From Muribaculum sp. (GTDB taxonomy: Bacteria; Bacteroidota; Bacteroidia; Bacteroidales; Muribaculaceae), in the NCBI GenBank assembly GCA_009775095.1, contig VSOZ01000001.1, positions 295,779-359,778 of the forward strand: 64,000 nucleotides of DNA, in the 5' to 3' direction. A program made the position numbers and the translations under genes. Position 1 is the stretch's first letter. Every line of letters starts with the position of its first letter. This document shows, one piece after another, positions 50,652-59,750 of this stretch. The notes under the pieces were generated by a model. It did no database searches and was not told the origin of the DNA. It worked only from the letters and a program-made list of their open reading frames with translations.

Positions 50652-52481
50652 ATGAAATATAACAATATCATAACGCATACAATGCGCGCGGCCGTCATCA
50701 TACTTACATGCATCATGGCCGACGCCTGCTCCGATTTTCTGGAAGAAAAACCTTACGCCTTTGTAAAGCCCGGACAGGTAGGCGACAGCAACGAGGGCGC
50801 ACAACAATGGGTGACAGGCACCTACAGCAAGATGCTTGACGACATGGCGCGCTGGAGCTACTTCCCCCGCGTCCTTGAGATGGACTGTGACTATACAAGC
50901 GGACCCGACTGGGCATTTGCCTCTGTAGGCGCCGGCAACTTCCAAAGCGACGAGATAATCGACAGCTTCTGGAAGGGCTTCTATAATCTTGTGTTCCGCG
51001 CCGCCTATTCCGAGCACTATATCAGCCTGATGTCCAATGTCGATGCCGACGTGAAGGACAACTGCATAGGCGAGATGCGCTTTCTTAAGGCCTTTTCTTA
51101 CTTCATGCTCACACGTGCCTACGGCGAGATACCTCTGTTCACGACAAAAGAGAGTGTTGCCGTGATGAATGAAGGCGAGTCGCTCAACAAACCGCGTGCC
51201 GCAATATCTGATGTATATGCCGAAATCATACGTCTGCTTGCCGGCGAAGGCGACGAACAGGGCGCCATCGACCTGCTGTTCGGCAACACCGACGCCAAAT
51301 TTGTCGAAGGACATGCCTCAAAAGGGGCGGCTGCGGCACTGCTTGCCAAAGTATACGCTACAATGGGGGCGGCATCCATGCCCGCCGGCACCGAAATAAC
51401 AGTGAAGACCGGCGAGGCGTACCACTACGACGCTTCGGGAGTAAAAACCCCGACAAGCATAGTAAACCGCACGTTTGCCAAGACCGCCGTGGCAGGATAC
51501 GACTTTGACTGGCAGGACTGCTACACAAAGGCCGCATCATACGCAGGCAAAATAATCGAAGGCGAATACGGCTCCTACGACCTGCTCCCGTATGACAATC
51601 TGTGGAAACGAGGATTTTACAACAAGACCGAGCACATGTTTATGCTCTGCTCGGTAAGCGGCGACGAAAAGTACGGCACCCACATACACCGCTACTTCAG
51701 CGGGCAGCAGGACGGCGCCGGCAATGTGAGCAGCGGTATGTGGATCGGTAGCCGATGGCATTGGTATCAGCTCTTTGAATCAACCGATTATCGTGTTGCC
51801 AAAGGCGTGAAACACCGTTTCCGCTATACCGACGACGTATCGTGGAACGGAGGCAGCTATTATCCCGGTACTACCGAATATGAGCGCATGGCCAAAGGAT
51901 ATACCGATGATGACGGAGTATTTCACAGCCCCGTAGCTCCCTACAACGACGGAGTATCCTACGGCTATGAGTTCGGATCGAGCCGTTGCATGGCATTTAC
52001 CACCAAGTATGACGACGTCACCGACCCCAAGATAGAGCGCACCGACGCCTACTGGCCGTTTCTGCGCTATGCCGACGTACTGCTCATATATGCCGAAGCC
52101 AAATGTGAGCTTGACGGAGGTGTATCGGCCGAGGCTGTAACACGCCTGAACGAAGTGCGCCGACGCAGCAACGCTACTGAAGCCTCCGTGTCAGGCAACG
52201 GGGCCATAACGACAAAGGCCGCGCTCCGCTCGGCTATCATCGAAGAGCGCGCCAAAGAGTTTGCCATGGAGGGCGACCGCCGTTGGGATCTCATACGTTG
52301 GGGCATATATCTTGATGCCATGAACGCCATAGGCGGCATAAACAGTGACGGCACACAGACCCGCTACGACGAAAACAACATATACAAATACCGCGAGAGC
52401 AAACATCTGTTATGGCCGTTGCCCGTATCGGAAATCGACAGCAACACATCAATCAGCACCAACAACCCGGGTTGGTCATAA
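50652..52481 (+). CDS. SusD/RagB-family outer-membrane lipoprotein
   Basis: A 609-residue glycan-binding partner of the upstream SusC. The signal sequence leads to a lipobox-like cysteine (ILTCIMADAC, about residue 22). Family features include GEMRFLKAFSYFMLTRAYGE and PFLRYADVLLIYAEAKCELD. Near the C-terminus are RAKEFAMEGDRRWDLIRWG and LLWPLPVSEIDSN leading to NNPGW. The frame runs back into the susC end (50619), but the ATG at 50652, 19 nt after the susC stop, begins the signal peptide. Confidence 0.93.
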   Translation: MKYNNIITHTMRAAVIILTCIMADACSDFLEEKPYAFVKPGQVGDSNEGAQQWVTGTYSKMLDDMARWSYFPRVLEMDCDYTSGPDWAFASVGAGNFQSDEIIDSFWKGFYNLVFRAAYSEHYISLMSNVDADVKDNCIGEMRFLKAFSYFMLTRAYGEIPLFTTKESVAVMNEGESLNKPRAAISDVYAEIIRLLAGEGDEQGAIDLLFGNTDAKFVEGHASKGAAAALLAKVYATMGAASMPAGTEITVKTGEAYHYDASGVKTPTSIVNRTFAKTAVAGYDFDWQDCYTKAASYAGKIIEGEYGSYDLLPYDNLWKRGFYNKTEHMFMLCSVSGDEKYGTHIHRYFSGQQDGAGNVSSGMWIGSRWHWYQLFESTDYRVAKGVKHRFRYTDDVSWNGGSYYPGTTEYERMAKGYTDDDGVFHSPVAPYNDGVSYGYEFGSSRCMAFTTKYDDVTDPKIERTDAYWPFLRYADVLLIYAEAKCELDGGVSAEAVTRLNEVRRRSNATEASVSGNGAITTKAALRSAIIEERAKEFAMEGDRRWDLIRWGIYLDAMNAIGGINSDGTQTRYDENNIYKYRESKHLLWPLPVSEIDSNTSISTNNPGWS

Positions 52482-52510
52482 ATCAATCATTAACCATAAG
52501 CACAAATACA

Positions 52511-53677
52511 ATGTTTAAATACTATTTCAAGCTCCTGTGTGCAGTCATCGGCATAATGACCGTGACCGCGTCGTGCAACGATATTGTCGACTATAACGAC
52601 AACTATGATGACGGCATGACCTCTTACGGGCCTCCCGTTATAACCGGAGTATACGATGTAAACGACACTGAATTAACAAAACCGCTCCAAGCGGCCGACT
52701 TCGGACGCTTCATAATGCTACGGGGCAAAAACCTCAGCAACGTCAAGAAAGTACTGTTGAACGACATCGAGATTGCTGCAGAGGATGTATACGCCACCTC
52801 AACCGGCGCATGGTTTGAAGTACCGGCAAAGGCTCCCGAAGTGATCAGCAACAAAATATATTACACTACCGAGCTCGGCAATACAGAGTATGACTTCACG
52901 ATAATCATACCTGACGTGCAGATAAAAGGGTTATATAACGAGATGGCGCTTCCGGGCACTCTCGCCAAGGTATCGGGAGCATATTTCGACCTGCACGGCT
53001 TCGGACGAAAGGAGACATCCAAAGTCACAATGAACGGCGAGGAGCTTGCCATACAGGACGTCACCGACTCCGAAATGACAATAGCCATACCAGAAAACGC
53101 GGCACCGAACTCGGCCATTCGGTTTGAATGGGTGGGAGTAAACGGCCCCACGGACGTCACGGTACCCTACGCACGCAAGGATGACCTCATATTTGCCGAC
53201 TGGACAGGCATGTACTGGGGCGACGGCGTACTCGTCAATGAACCCGGAGCAGGCCAACCTCCTCTGCTGTGCGGGCCCTACTTCTGCATAAAGAAACCCT
53301 TCTTCGCTTGGGAGTGGTATACGCTGTTCGGTGCAGGCTTCGGCATAGCCGACGACATAGCGGCAAATCCCGGAAACTACGTGTTCAAATTCGAGACATG
53401 CTCCAACCTAAACACACCCTTCCCCGACTGCGGCGACTTCGGCTATCTCATAACATTTGTCAACGACACCAACAAATATTGCTGGAATCCCTCGTCGGAA
53501 AAGAGTTTCAACACATTTGGCGAATGGTGCACGATAAGAATAGAGTTTGCCGATCTTGTCGCCACACAGAAACCGGCCGGATGGTGCGACTTCCGCATAA
53601 ACTTCCAGCCCTCGATGGAGGTCGACATAGAGCACTATTTCAGCGGCTTCCGTATTGAAAAGAAATTAACCGACTGA
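52511..53677 (+). CDS. IPT/TIG-type surface glycan-binding lipoprotein
   Basis: A 388-residue outer-membrane lipoprotein, in the position usually held by a SusE/F or SGBP gene. The signal sequence ends in a lipobox-like TVTASC. Two IPT/TIG-like immunoglobulin repeats follow (about 35-120, GVYDVNDTELTKPLQAADFG and ILRGKNL-type turns; and about 130-220 with LAKVSGAYF). A C-terminal domain (about 225-388) is rich in Trp, Phe and Gly and probably binds sugar. It is 29 nt after susD and 2 nt before the GH51 gene. The glycan target is inferred from the enzyme. Confidence 0.85.
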   Translation: MFKYYFKLLCAVIGIMTVTASCNDIVDYNDNYDDGMTSYGPPVITGVYDVNDTELTKPLQAADFGRFIMLRGKNLSNVKKVLLNDIEIAAEDVYATSTGAWFEVPAKAPEVISNKIYYTTELGNTEYDFTIIIPDVQIKGLYNEMALPGTLAKVSGAYFDLHGFGRKETSKVTMNGEELAIQDVTDSEMTIAIPENAAPNSAIRFEWVGVNGPTDVTVPYARKDDLIFADWTGMYWGDGVLVNEPGAGQPPLLCGPYFCIKKPFFAWEWYTLFGAGFGIADDIAANPGNYVFKFETCSNLNTPFPDCGDFGYLITFVNDTNKYCWNPSSEKSFNTFGEWCTIRIEFADLVATQKPAGWCDFRINFQPSMEVDIEHYFSGFRIEKKLTD

Positions 53678-53679
53678 AT

Positions 53680-56211
53680 ATGATGAGACAACTTGCTATA
53701 GGATTGTTTTTGATGACTGCCGTCGCCGTACAGGGCGCCGGCGGTCAGGATATGGTGCTCGACATAGACCTCTCGTCGCGTCAGGCCGAAGTGTCGCCGA
53801 CCATGTACGGCATATTTTTTGAAGAGATCAACCATGCAGGCGACGGCGGTCTTTACGGCGAGATGCTAATGAACCGCAGCTTTGAGGAACGGGTAATGCC
53901 CGAAGGCTACCATGTCGAAAACGGAGCTCTCGTACCGCCGGTAGTAAACAATTATATAACGGGCGAGCCTACTACCAACAGCTACCGCTGGGGCGATGAC
54001 CCGTTTCCGGGCTGGGAGATCGTAAAAAAGGGCAATGCTTCGGTGGAAGCCCGTACCGTGACCGACAACCCAAACTTCCCGACGGCTCCCACTTCGCTTT
54101 GCCTGAATGTCAAAAATCCCGGAGAAGGAGTGTCGCTTGTCAACAAAGGCTACTGGGGAGTAGCGCTACAAAAGGGTGCCCGCTACCGTCTGCGCATGTA
54201 TATACGCACCGATGACGGCGGCAAAGACATGCCCGTAAAATTGCTCGGGTCGTCGGGCAACGAGCTCGGCAGTACATCAGTGACTCTTGACGCTGACGGA
54301 AAGTGGCACGAATACAAAGCGGTGCTTCAAGCGGCCGATACTACTTCCGACGGGCGTCTGTCAATAGATCTTCCCGGCTCCGGCACCTATTACTTCGACT
54401 ATGTATCGCTATTTCCGGAGGACACATATAAAGGACGGGAGAACGGCATGCGCAAAGACGTGGCTCTAATGCTTGAAGAGCTACGTCCCGGATTCGTAAG
54501 ATGGCCCGGCGGATGCGTGGTCGAAGGCATAACGCTCAACAACCGGTTTGACTGGAAAAAGACCCTCGGAGATCCGGCATCGCGCTCCGGGGAGTATGAC
54601 ACTTGGGGCTACCGCACCACTTACGGATTCGGCTACAAAGAGTTTCTCGACTTCTGCGAAGACCTCGGAGCCAAAGCCATGTATGTGTGCAACGTAGGTC
54701 TGGCATGCTACGGACGCACAGGCGAATACTGCACCGACGAGGAAGCGCAATACTATGTGCAGGATGCATTGGACGCCATAGAATACGCCATAGGCGCCAC
54801 CGACACCCGATGGGGTGCGGTAAGAGCCTCCGAAGGACATCCCGAGCCATACCCGCTCGCCTATGTGGAGATAGGCAACGAAAACTTCGGCCCCATATAC
54901 GACAGGCGCTACAACATGTTCTACAAAGCCATCAAGGAAAAATATCCACAGCTCACGCTCATATCCAATTACGGACTTGAAGGTAGCGAAGGTGCCGAGA
55001 CTATAGAGATGGTCGATCCGCACTGGTATGTGGAGCCAAAACACTTCTTCAACACCACGCGGCTCATAGACAACTACGAGCGCGGAAAACACGATATATA
55101 TATCGGCGAGTACTCTTGCAATCAGAATGTCGGCGGCGGCAACATGCTGGCGGCGCTTAGCGAGGCCGCTTTTCTAACAGGTATAGAACGCAACGGCGAC
55201 ATAGTGAAAATGGCATCTTACGCGCCGCTGATAGAGAACCGCAACGACCGCGCATGGCCGGTGAATCTCATATGGGTCGACAACGACCAAGTCGTAGGAC
55301 GTTCGTCGTACTACGTACAGAAGATGTTTGCCCAGAACCGTCCGGACTACAACCTCAAAGTCAACGCCGATATAAAATCGGCTGACACGGCACCGCTCAT
55401 AGGCTCCGATAGCTACATAGGCCTCGGCACATGGAGTACGCAGACCCAGTTCCGCAATCTGAAAGTGACCGACGCTACCGGTAAAACGGTAAAAGCCGAC
55501 ATGAACGACGATACACAATGGGTGGCACCACGGGGACAGTGGACCCGCGAAAACGGCATTGCATCGCAGACAGGTATTGAAAACCGAACCGCTCTCATAT
55601 GGACGGGCGCACGTGTGTCAGACGGCTCCGTAATAGAATTTGACGTTAAAAAGACCGGCGGCAACGAGGGTTTCCTATGCTTCTTCGGCTTAGAATCGCC
55701 CGACTTGAAAAAAGGCTATATGCTCAATGCCGGCGGATGGAACAATACGGCATCGGCCATCGAAGGGCTGGAAAACGACAATTCCTCGCCTGTATCGCTT
55801 GTTGTGCCTGACAAACTCGACTCCGGCCGTTGGTGCAAAGTCCGCATAGTGCTCAACCACGGCAAAGCCGAATATTATCTTGACAACAAACTGAAAGTGA
55901 CCTACACTACCGAACCGATGGAGCGCAAATTCTATGCCGCGGGCTATGATGAGACATCGGGTGAAGTCATACTGAAGATTGTCAACGCCACTCCGAATAA
56001 GTGCAAAGCGCTGATAACCTTCACAAACGGCGACGTAAAGCCTACAGGACGTGTCATCGTACTTAAAGCCGACGCCGCCACTGAAGAAAACTCTTTTGAA
56101 GAGCCGCTACGCATATCGCCGCAAGAGCATATCGGTTCAGGCTTCTCTTCGAAATTCAACTACGATTTCGAACCCAATTCACTTACAATAATACGGCTTA
56201 CAAAAAAATGA
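53680..56211 (+). CDS. GH51 alpha-L-arabinofuranosidase with CBM-like domains
   Basis: An 843-residue secreted glycosidase that releases L-arabinofuranose from arabinan, arabinoxylan or related glycans. A signal peptide precedes the GH51 start (MYGIFFEEINHAGDGGLYGE). A carbohydrate-binding module (CBM4/9-like) lies at about 110-245. The TIM-barrel carries the acid/base E401 in EIGNENFG and the nucleophile E477 in YIGEYSCNQNVGGGN. A concanavalin-like insert lies at about 570-725 (GTWSTQTQFRNLKVTDATG onward), and the GH51 C-terminal beta-domain closes the protein. It is the only glycosidase of the locus, so more complex glycans must be opened by enzymes encoded elsewhere. Confidence 0.92.
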   Translation: MMRQLAIGLFLMTAVAVQGAGGQDMVLDIDLSSRQAEVSPTMYGIFFEEINHAGDGGLYGEMLMNRSFEERVMPEGYHVENGALVPPVVNNYITGEPTTNSYRWGDDPFPGWEIVKKGNASVEARTVTDNPNFPTAPTSLCLNVKNPGEGVSLVNKGYWGVALQKGARYRLRMYIRTDDGGKDMPVKLLGSSGNELGSTSVTLDADGKWHEYKAVLQAADTTSDGRLSIDLPGSGTYYFDYVSLFPEDTYKGRENGMRKDVALMLEELRPGFVRWPGGCVVEGITLNNRFDWKKTLGDPASRSGEYDTWGYRTTYGFGYKEFLDFCEDLGAKAMYVCNVGLACYGRTGEYCTDEEAQYYVQDALDAIEYAIGATDTRWGAVRASEGHPEPYPLAYVEIGNENFGPIYDRRYNMFYKAIKEKYPQLTLISNYGLEGSEGAETIEMVDPHWYVEPKHFFNTTRLIDNYERGKHDIYIGEYSCNQNVGGGNMLAALSEAAFLTGIERNGDIVKMASYAPLIENRNDRAWPVNLIWVDNDQVVGRSSYYVQKMFAQNRPDYNLKVNADIKSADTAPLIGSDSYIGLGTWSTQTQFRNLKVTDATGKTVKADMNDDTQWVAPRGQWTRENGIASQTGIENRTALIWTGARVSDGSVIEFDVKKTGGNEGFLCFFGLESPDLKKGYMLNAGGWNNTASAIEGLENDNSSPVSLVVPDKLDSGRWCKVRIVLNHGKAEYYLDNKLKVTYTTEPMERKFYAAGYDETSGEVILKIVNATPNKCKALITFTNGDVKPTGRVIVLKADAATEENSFEEPLRISPQEHIGSGFSSKFNYDFEPNSLTIIRLTKK

Positions 56212-56254
56212 TGGTTGTCATCATGAGCAGATAAAACATACCGTCATTACATCG

Positions 56255-56289
56255 GAGGGGACGCGGAGCGACACAAGCCGCGTCCCCTC
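56255..56289 (+). terminator. Terminator of the GH51 locus
   Basis: GAGGGGACGCGG (56255-56266) and CCGCGTCCCCTC (56278-56289) form a perfect 12-bp stem round an 11-base loop. The following tract (ATCATTCATTCTATTCTT) is T-rich but interrupted. Confidence 0.7.
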
Positions 56290-56338
56290 ATCATTCATTC
56301 TATTCTTCACGAAAAACATAACTTTTTTATAATATCAC

Positions 56339-56369
56339 TTGTTTTCGATTGTATAATGCACTAACTTTG
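56339..56369 (+). promoter_or_regulatory. Promoter of the toxin-antitoxin pair
   Basis: TTG (56339-56341), a 20-nt spacer and TAACTTTG (56362-56369) match the consensus; the antitoxin ATG is 19 nt after the box. Antitoxin binding here would give the usual autoregulation. Confidence 0.6.
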
Positions 56370-56388
56370 TACACTAAATGATATCACT

Positions 56389-56640
56389 ATGGATATAGCG
56401 TTTGAAAAGAAAGCTCATGTATTTCGTCTGCCGGTTTACCTTCTTGACAAACTTAAAGAACTTGCAGCCAAAGATCGCCGGAGTTTAAACAATTATGTCG
56501 AATGTCTTTTGCTCGACGCCGTTTACCATGAGCCGAATGATACGACCAAAGCTTCTTTTGAGGAAGCAAAAGCCGGGAAACTTGAAGGTCCTATTGACTC
56601 TTCAAGTGTTGAATCGATGCTCGAATCGATGGGATTATGA
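56389..56640 (+). CDS. RelB/DinJ-like antitoxin of a YafQ-type pair
   Basis: An 83-residue protein. The N-terminal ribbon-helix-helix-like part (HVFRLPVYLLDKLKELAAKD, then SLNNYVECLLLDAVY) would bind DNA and dimerise. The flexible acidic C-terminus (SFEEAKAGKLEGPIDSSSVE) would wrap round the toxin. The stop overlaps the toxin ATG by 4 nt, a normal TA arrangement. The partner toxin is truncated, so the antitoxin may have lost its counterpart or now serve only as a regulator. Confidence 0.82.
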   Translation: MDIAFEKKAHVFRLPVYLLDKLKELAAKDRRSLNNYVECLLLDAVYHEPNDTTKASFEEAKAGKLEGPIDSSSVESMLESMGL

Positions 56641-56912
56641 AGGAGCTCAGGTATACCGGTCAATTTAAGAAAGACTTAAAGCGCATTCTTAATAAGCCCC
56701 AAAAACTTAAAGTTCTCAATGATGTTCTCCGTATGCTCACAAATGAGATTAAACTTCCGGAGAAATATAAGATGCATGAGCTATGTGGCGAATATAAAGG
56801 ATGTTTTGAATGTCATATAGAGGGTGATTTTTTATTAATCTGGTTCAATGAGGAGACCAATACAATTGCCCTGTTCAGATTAGGTTAACATTCGGAGTTA
56901 TTCAAAAAATAG
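56637..56912 (+). pseudogene. YafQ/RelE-family toxin truncated by a nonsense codon
   Basis: The readable part is 83 residues (56637-56888) and has the YafQ pattern: a lysine-rich N-terminus (YTGQFKKDLKRILNK), then MHELCGEYKGCFECHIEGDF, LLIWF and ALFRLG. In YafQ the chain normally continues G-S/T-H-S-D/E-L-F, which supplies the catalytic His and Phe. Here the codon after GGT is TAA (56886-56888). The same frame then reads CAT TCG GAG TTA TTC (H S E L F) AAA AAA and stops at TAG (56910-56912). One base change (TCA to TAA) therefore explains the loss. The protein made is expected to be a weak or inactive ribonuclease. Confidence 0.8.
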
Positions 56913-56952
56913 TAATTTGCATAGATTAATCAAAACAAAAGCTAATAACAAT

Positions 56953-57798
56953 ATGAAATATGTAGGAGCACATGTGTCGGTCGAGGATGGAGTCAGCAAA
57001 GCTCCGCTCAACGCCCGCGCAATAGGAGCTGAAGCATTTGCACTGTTTACACGCAATCCGTCGCGCTGGAAGTCAAAAGAGATTTCCGGCAAGGAGGCCG
57101 AAGCATTCAAGAAAAACTGCGCGGAGTGCGGCTACACGCCGGCACAGATACTGCCCCATGACAGTTATCTGATAAATCTCGGTCAGGCCGACGCCGCCAA
57201 ACTCGCACAGTCGCGCGAGGCCTTTCTCGACGAGTTTCGCCGCTGCGAACAACTCGGACTTACAATGCTCAACTTCCATCCGGGCAGCCATCTGAACCTC
57301 ATCCCGGCCGATGACTGCCTCGACCTTATAGCCGAGTCAATCAACATAACGCTCGACAACACCACCGGTGTAAAGGCTGTCATAGAGAATACCGCCGGAC
57401 AAGGCACCAATCTTGGATTCGCCTTCCACCAGCTCGCCCGCATTATCGACAAAGTGCACGACAAGTCGCGTGTGGGAGTATGTATTGATACATGCCACGC
57501 TTTTGCTGCCGGCTACGACTTGGCCACACCCGAAGGCTACGAAGCGGCATGGAAGGAATTTGACGAAACGGTAGGCTTGCAATACCTGTCGGCCATGCAC
57601 ATCAACGACAGCAAGAAGGGTCTCGGCTCACGTGTGGACCGCCACGAAAGCCTCGGCAAGGGGGCCATAGGCCATACACTGTTCACGATGCTCATGCAGG
57701 ACCCGCGCATGGACGGTATACCCCTAATACTCGAAACCCCCGACTGGGACATCTGGGCCGAGGAAATAGCATGGATGTACTCGCAGGTCAAGGCGTAA
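56953..57798 (+). CDS. nfo: Endonuclease IV (AP endonuclease)
   Basis: A zinc-dependent AP endonuclease of 281 residues for base-excision repair. The start is MKYVGAHVSVEDGV, and zinc-ligand regions include LNFHPGSHL, VIENTAGQGTNLG, CIDTCHAFAAGYDL, HINDSKKGLGSRVDRHESLG and LILETPDW. The length matches E. coli Nfo (285). The frame reaches back to 56917, but the ATG at 56953 is the family start. pdxA follows after 66 nt on the same strand. Confidence 0.95.
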   Translation: MKYVGAHVSVEDGVSKAPLNARAIGAEAFALFTRNPSRWKSKEISGKEAEAFKKNCAECGYTPAQILPHDSYLINLGQADAAKLAQSREAFLDEFRRCEQLGLTMLNFHPGSHLNLIPADDCLDLIAESINITLDNTTGVKAVIENTAGQGTNLGFAFHQLARIIDKVHDKSRVGVCIDTCHAFAAGYDLATPEGYEAAWKEFDETVGLQYLSAMHINDSKKGLGSRVDRHESLGKGAIGHTLFTMLMQDPRMDGIPLILETPDWDIWAEEIAWMYSQVKA

Positions 57799-57864
57799 TT
57801 TCATAAAAGTTATGTGTATGTGGGGGATTATTTGTAATTTAGCGGTATATTTCAATAAATTGCA

Positions 57865-58968
57865 ATGAAAGACAACAGAAAAATAAAGATAGGCATCACC
57901 CACGGCGACATAAACGGCATAGGCTACGAGGTGATCATAAAGGCCCTCGAAGACCAGCGAATGACCGAACTGTGCACTCCGGTCATCTACGGCTCGGCCA
58001 AAATAGCGTCTTACTACCGCAAAGGCGCCGACCTGCCCCAGTTCAACATGGTGCAGATACAATCGCCCGACGAAGCACGCGACGGCGAGGTCAACATCAT
58101 AAACGTAGTGCCCGAGGACACGAAGATAGAGCCCGGAGTAGCGTCGAAAACAGCCGGAGAGGCTGCTTTCGCAGCCCTCGAACGCGCCGTGACCGACCTG
58201 CGCGCCGGCGACATTGACGTACTTGTCACGGCACCTATCAACAAAGACACCATACACAGCGACACCTTCCACTTTCCGGGCCACACCGAATATCTTGAAG
58301 CATCGCTTGGCGACGGCGACAAAAGCCTTATGGTACTGTGCACCGACGAAATAAGGGTTGCACTCGTGACAACCCACCTGCCCATAGCCAAAGTGGCCGC
58401 GGCCATAACAAAAGAGGCCATAAAGGAGAAGCTCGCCATATTCAACCTGTCGCTGAAGCGCGACTTCGCCATCGACGCTCCCCGCATAGCCGTATTGTCG
58501 CTCAACCCCCACTCCGGCGAAAACGGGCTGCTCGGCAGCGAGGAAAAAGACATAATATCGCCCGCCATAGAGGAGGCACGTCAAGACAAGATACTTGCTT
58601 TCGGACCTTACGCCGCCGACGGCTTTTTCGGCTCCGACGCCTACACGAAGTTTGACGGCATACTCGCCATGTATCACGACCAAGGCCTCGCTCCGTTCAA
58701 GACTCTCGCCATGGACTACGGCGTCAACTTCACGGCAGGACTGCCGTTTGTACGCACATCGCCCGACCACGGCACCGGCTTCGACATTGCCGGCAAAGGA
58801 CTGGCCTCGCCCGAGTCGATGCGTCAGGCCATCTATATGGCTATCGACGTATACCGCAACCGTATAAACTACTCGCGTGCACGACGCAATCCGCTGCGCA
58901 AGCAGTACTTCGAGAAGGGCAAGGACAACGTGGTGCTTGACCTGACAAAAGACGACACCGAACAATAA
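57865..58968 (+). CDS. pdxA: 4-hydroxythreonine-4-phosphate dehydrogenase
   Basis: A 367-residue NAD-dependent dehydrogenase of pyridoxal phosphate synthesis. Family signatures are ITHGDINGIGYEVIIKAL, TAPINKDTI, FHFPGHTEYLEA and MYHDQGLAPFKTL, which hold the metal-binding histidines. GLPFVRTSPDHGTGFDIAGK is the C-terminal substrate region. It is about 40 residues longer than E. coli PdxA, as is usual in Bacteroidetes. Although 18 nt upstream of the inositol group it is a separate function. Confidence 0.95.
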   Translation: MKDNRKIKIGITHGDINGIGYEVIIKALEDQRMTELCTPVIYGSAKIASYYRKGADLPQFNMVQIQSPDEARDGEVNIINVVPEDTKIEPGVASKTAGEAAFAALERAVTDLRAGDIDVLVTAPINKDTIHSDTFHFPGHTEYLEASLGDGDKSLMVLCTDEIRVALVTTHLPIAKVAAAITKEAIKEKLAIFNLSLKRDFAIDAPRIAVLSLNPHSGENGLLGSEEKDIISPAIEEARQDKILAFGPYAADGFFGSDAYTKFDGILAMYHDQGLAPFKTLAMDYGVNFTAGLPFVRTSPDHGTGFDIAGKGLASPESMRQAIYMAIDVYRNRINYSRARRNPLRKQYFEKGKDNVVLDLTKDDTEQ

Positions 58969-58986
58969 CCCCCTCACTCACGAAGC

Positions 58987-59691
58987 ATGAACTACGCCAT
59001 AATTGCCGCCGGCGAAGGATCGCGGCTCGCACAAGAAGGAGTGGCACGCCCCAAGCCGCTCGTGCTCCTCAACGGAGTGCCCATGATAAAGCGCCTGATC
59101 GACATAATGATGTCGTGCAATCCAGAATCGCTGTCGATTATCGTCAACGACCGTATGACCGAGGTGCGCAGCTATCTCGAGGGGCTGGAGCTACCCGTAC
59201 CGTTCAACCTCGTGGTAAAATCGACTCCGAGTTCGATGCACTCTTTCAGAGAAGTAAGCCGCGCGTTTCCCGCCACGGGTAAATTCATTCTCACCACCGT
59301 CGACACCATATTCCGTCAGGAAGAGTTTGCCGACTATGTAAGAGCATTCGAGGAGAGCGACGACGCCGAGGGATACATGGCCGTCACTTCATTTATCGAT
59401 GACGAGAAGCCGCTGTACATCGACGTCGACGACAATATGGTGATAACCGCATTCCGCGACAATCCGTGGGACGGAGTGAAATACATTTCCGGAGGCATAT
59501 ACGGCCTAACACCTCCCGCACTCGACATACTCGACAGCTGCATGGCCAAAGGCATAAGCCGCATGCGCAACTACCAGCGCGCGCTTGTGGAGGGCGGACT
59601 GAAGCTGAAAGCCTGTCCGTTTAAAAAGATAGTCGATGTGGACCATGCCGGCGACATAGCCACAGCCGAGAAGTTTATAAACGGCGACTGA
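58987..59691 (+). CDS. MobA-like nucleotidyltransferase of the inositol cluster
   Basis: A 234-residue NTP-transferase-fold protein. The start MNYAIIAAGEGSRL, then PKPLVLLNGVPMIKRLIDIM, is the NTP-binding loop, and TTVDTIF supplies the metal-binding aspartate. The SGGIYGL segment and VDVDHAGDIATAEKFI complete the fold. It stands first in the set ending in inositol-phosphate synthase. By analogy with archaeal CTP:inositol-phosphate cytidylyltransferases it could activate inositol phosphate to CDP-inositol, but sugar-1-phosphate substrates are possible. The gap to the next gene is 59 nt. Confidence 0.85.
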   Translation: MNYAIIAAGEGSRLAQEGVARPKPLVLLNGVPMIKRLIDIMMSCNPESLSIIVNDRMTEVRSYLEGLELPVPFNLVVKSTPSSMHSFREVSRAFPATGKFILTTVDTIFRQEEFADYVRAFEESDDAEGYMAVTSFIDDEKPLYIDVDDNMVITAFRDNPWDGVKYISGGIYGLTPPALDILDSCMAKGISRMRNYQRALVEGGLKLKACPFKKIVDVDHAGDIATAEKFINGD

Positions 59692-59750
59692 AAGGCAAAG
59701 CCGCCCGACGGCCGATATAACATAAAACCGATCATACACAACAAACAATC

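Noticed and set aside
50499..51314. Minus-strand frame of 271 codons opposite the susC end and susD start
   Set aside because: It spans two well-supported plus-strand genes and their junction, and its product is composition-biased and unrecognised.
57724..58977. Long minus-strand frame (417 codons) opposite pdxA
   Set aside because: It is the complementary shadow of pdxA. The pdxA product has all family motifs, while the minus-strand product is Val/Gly/Tyr-rich without any recognised domain.
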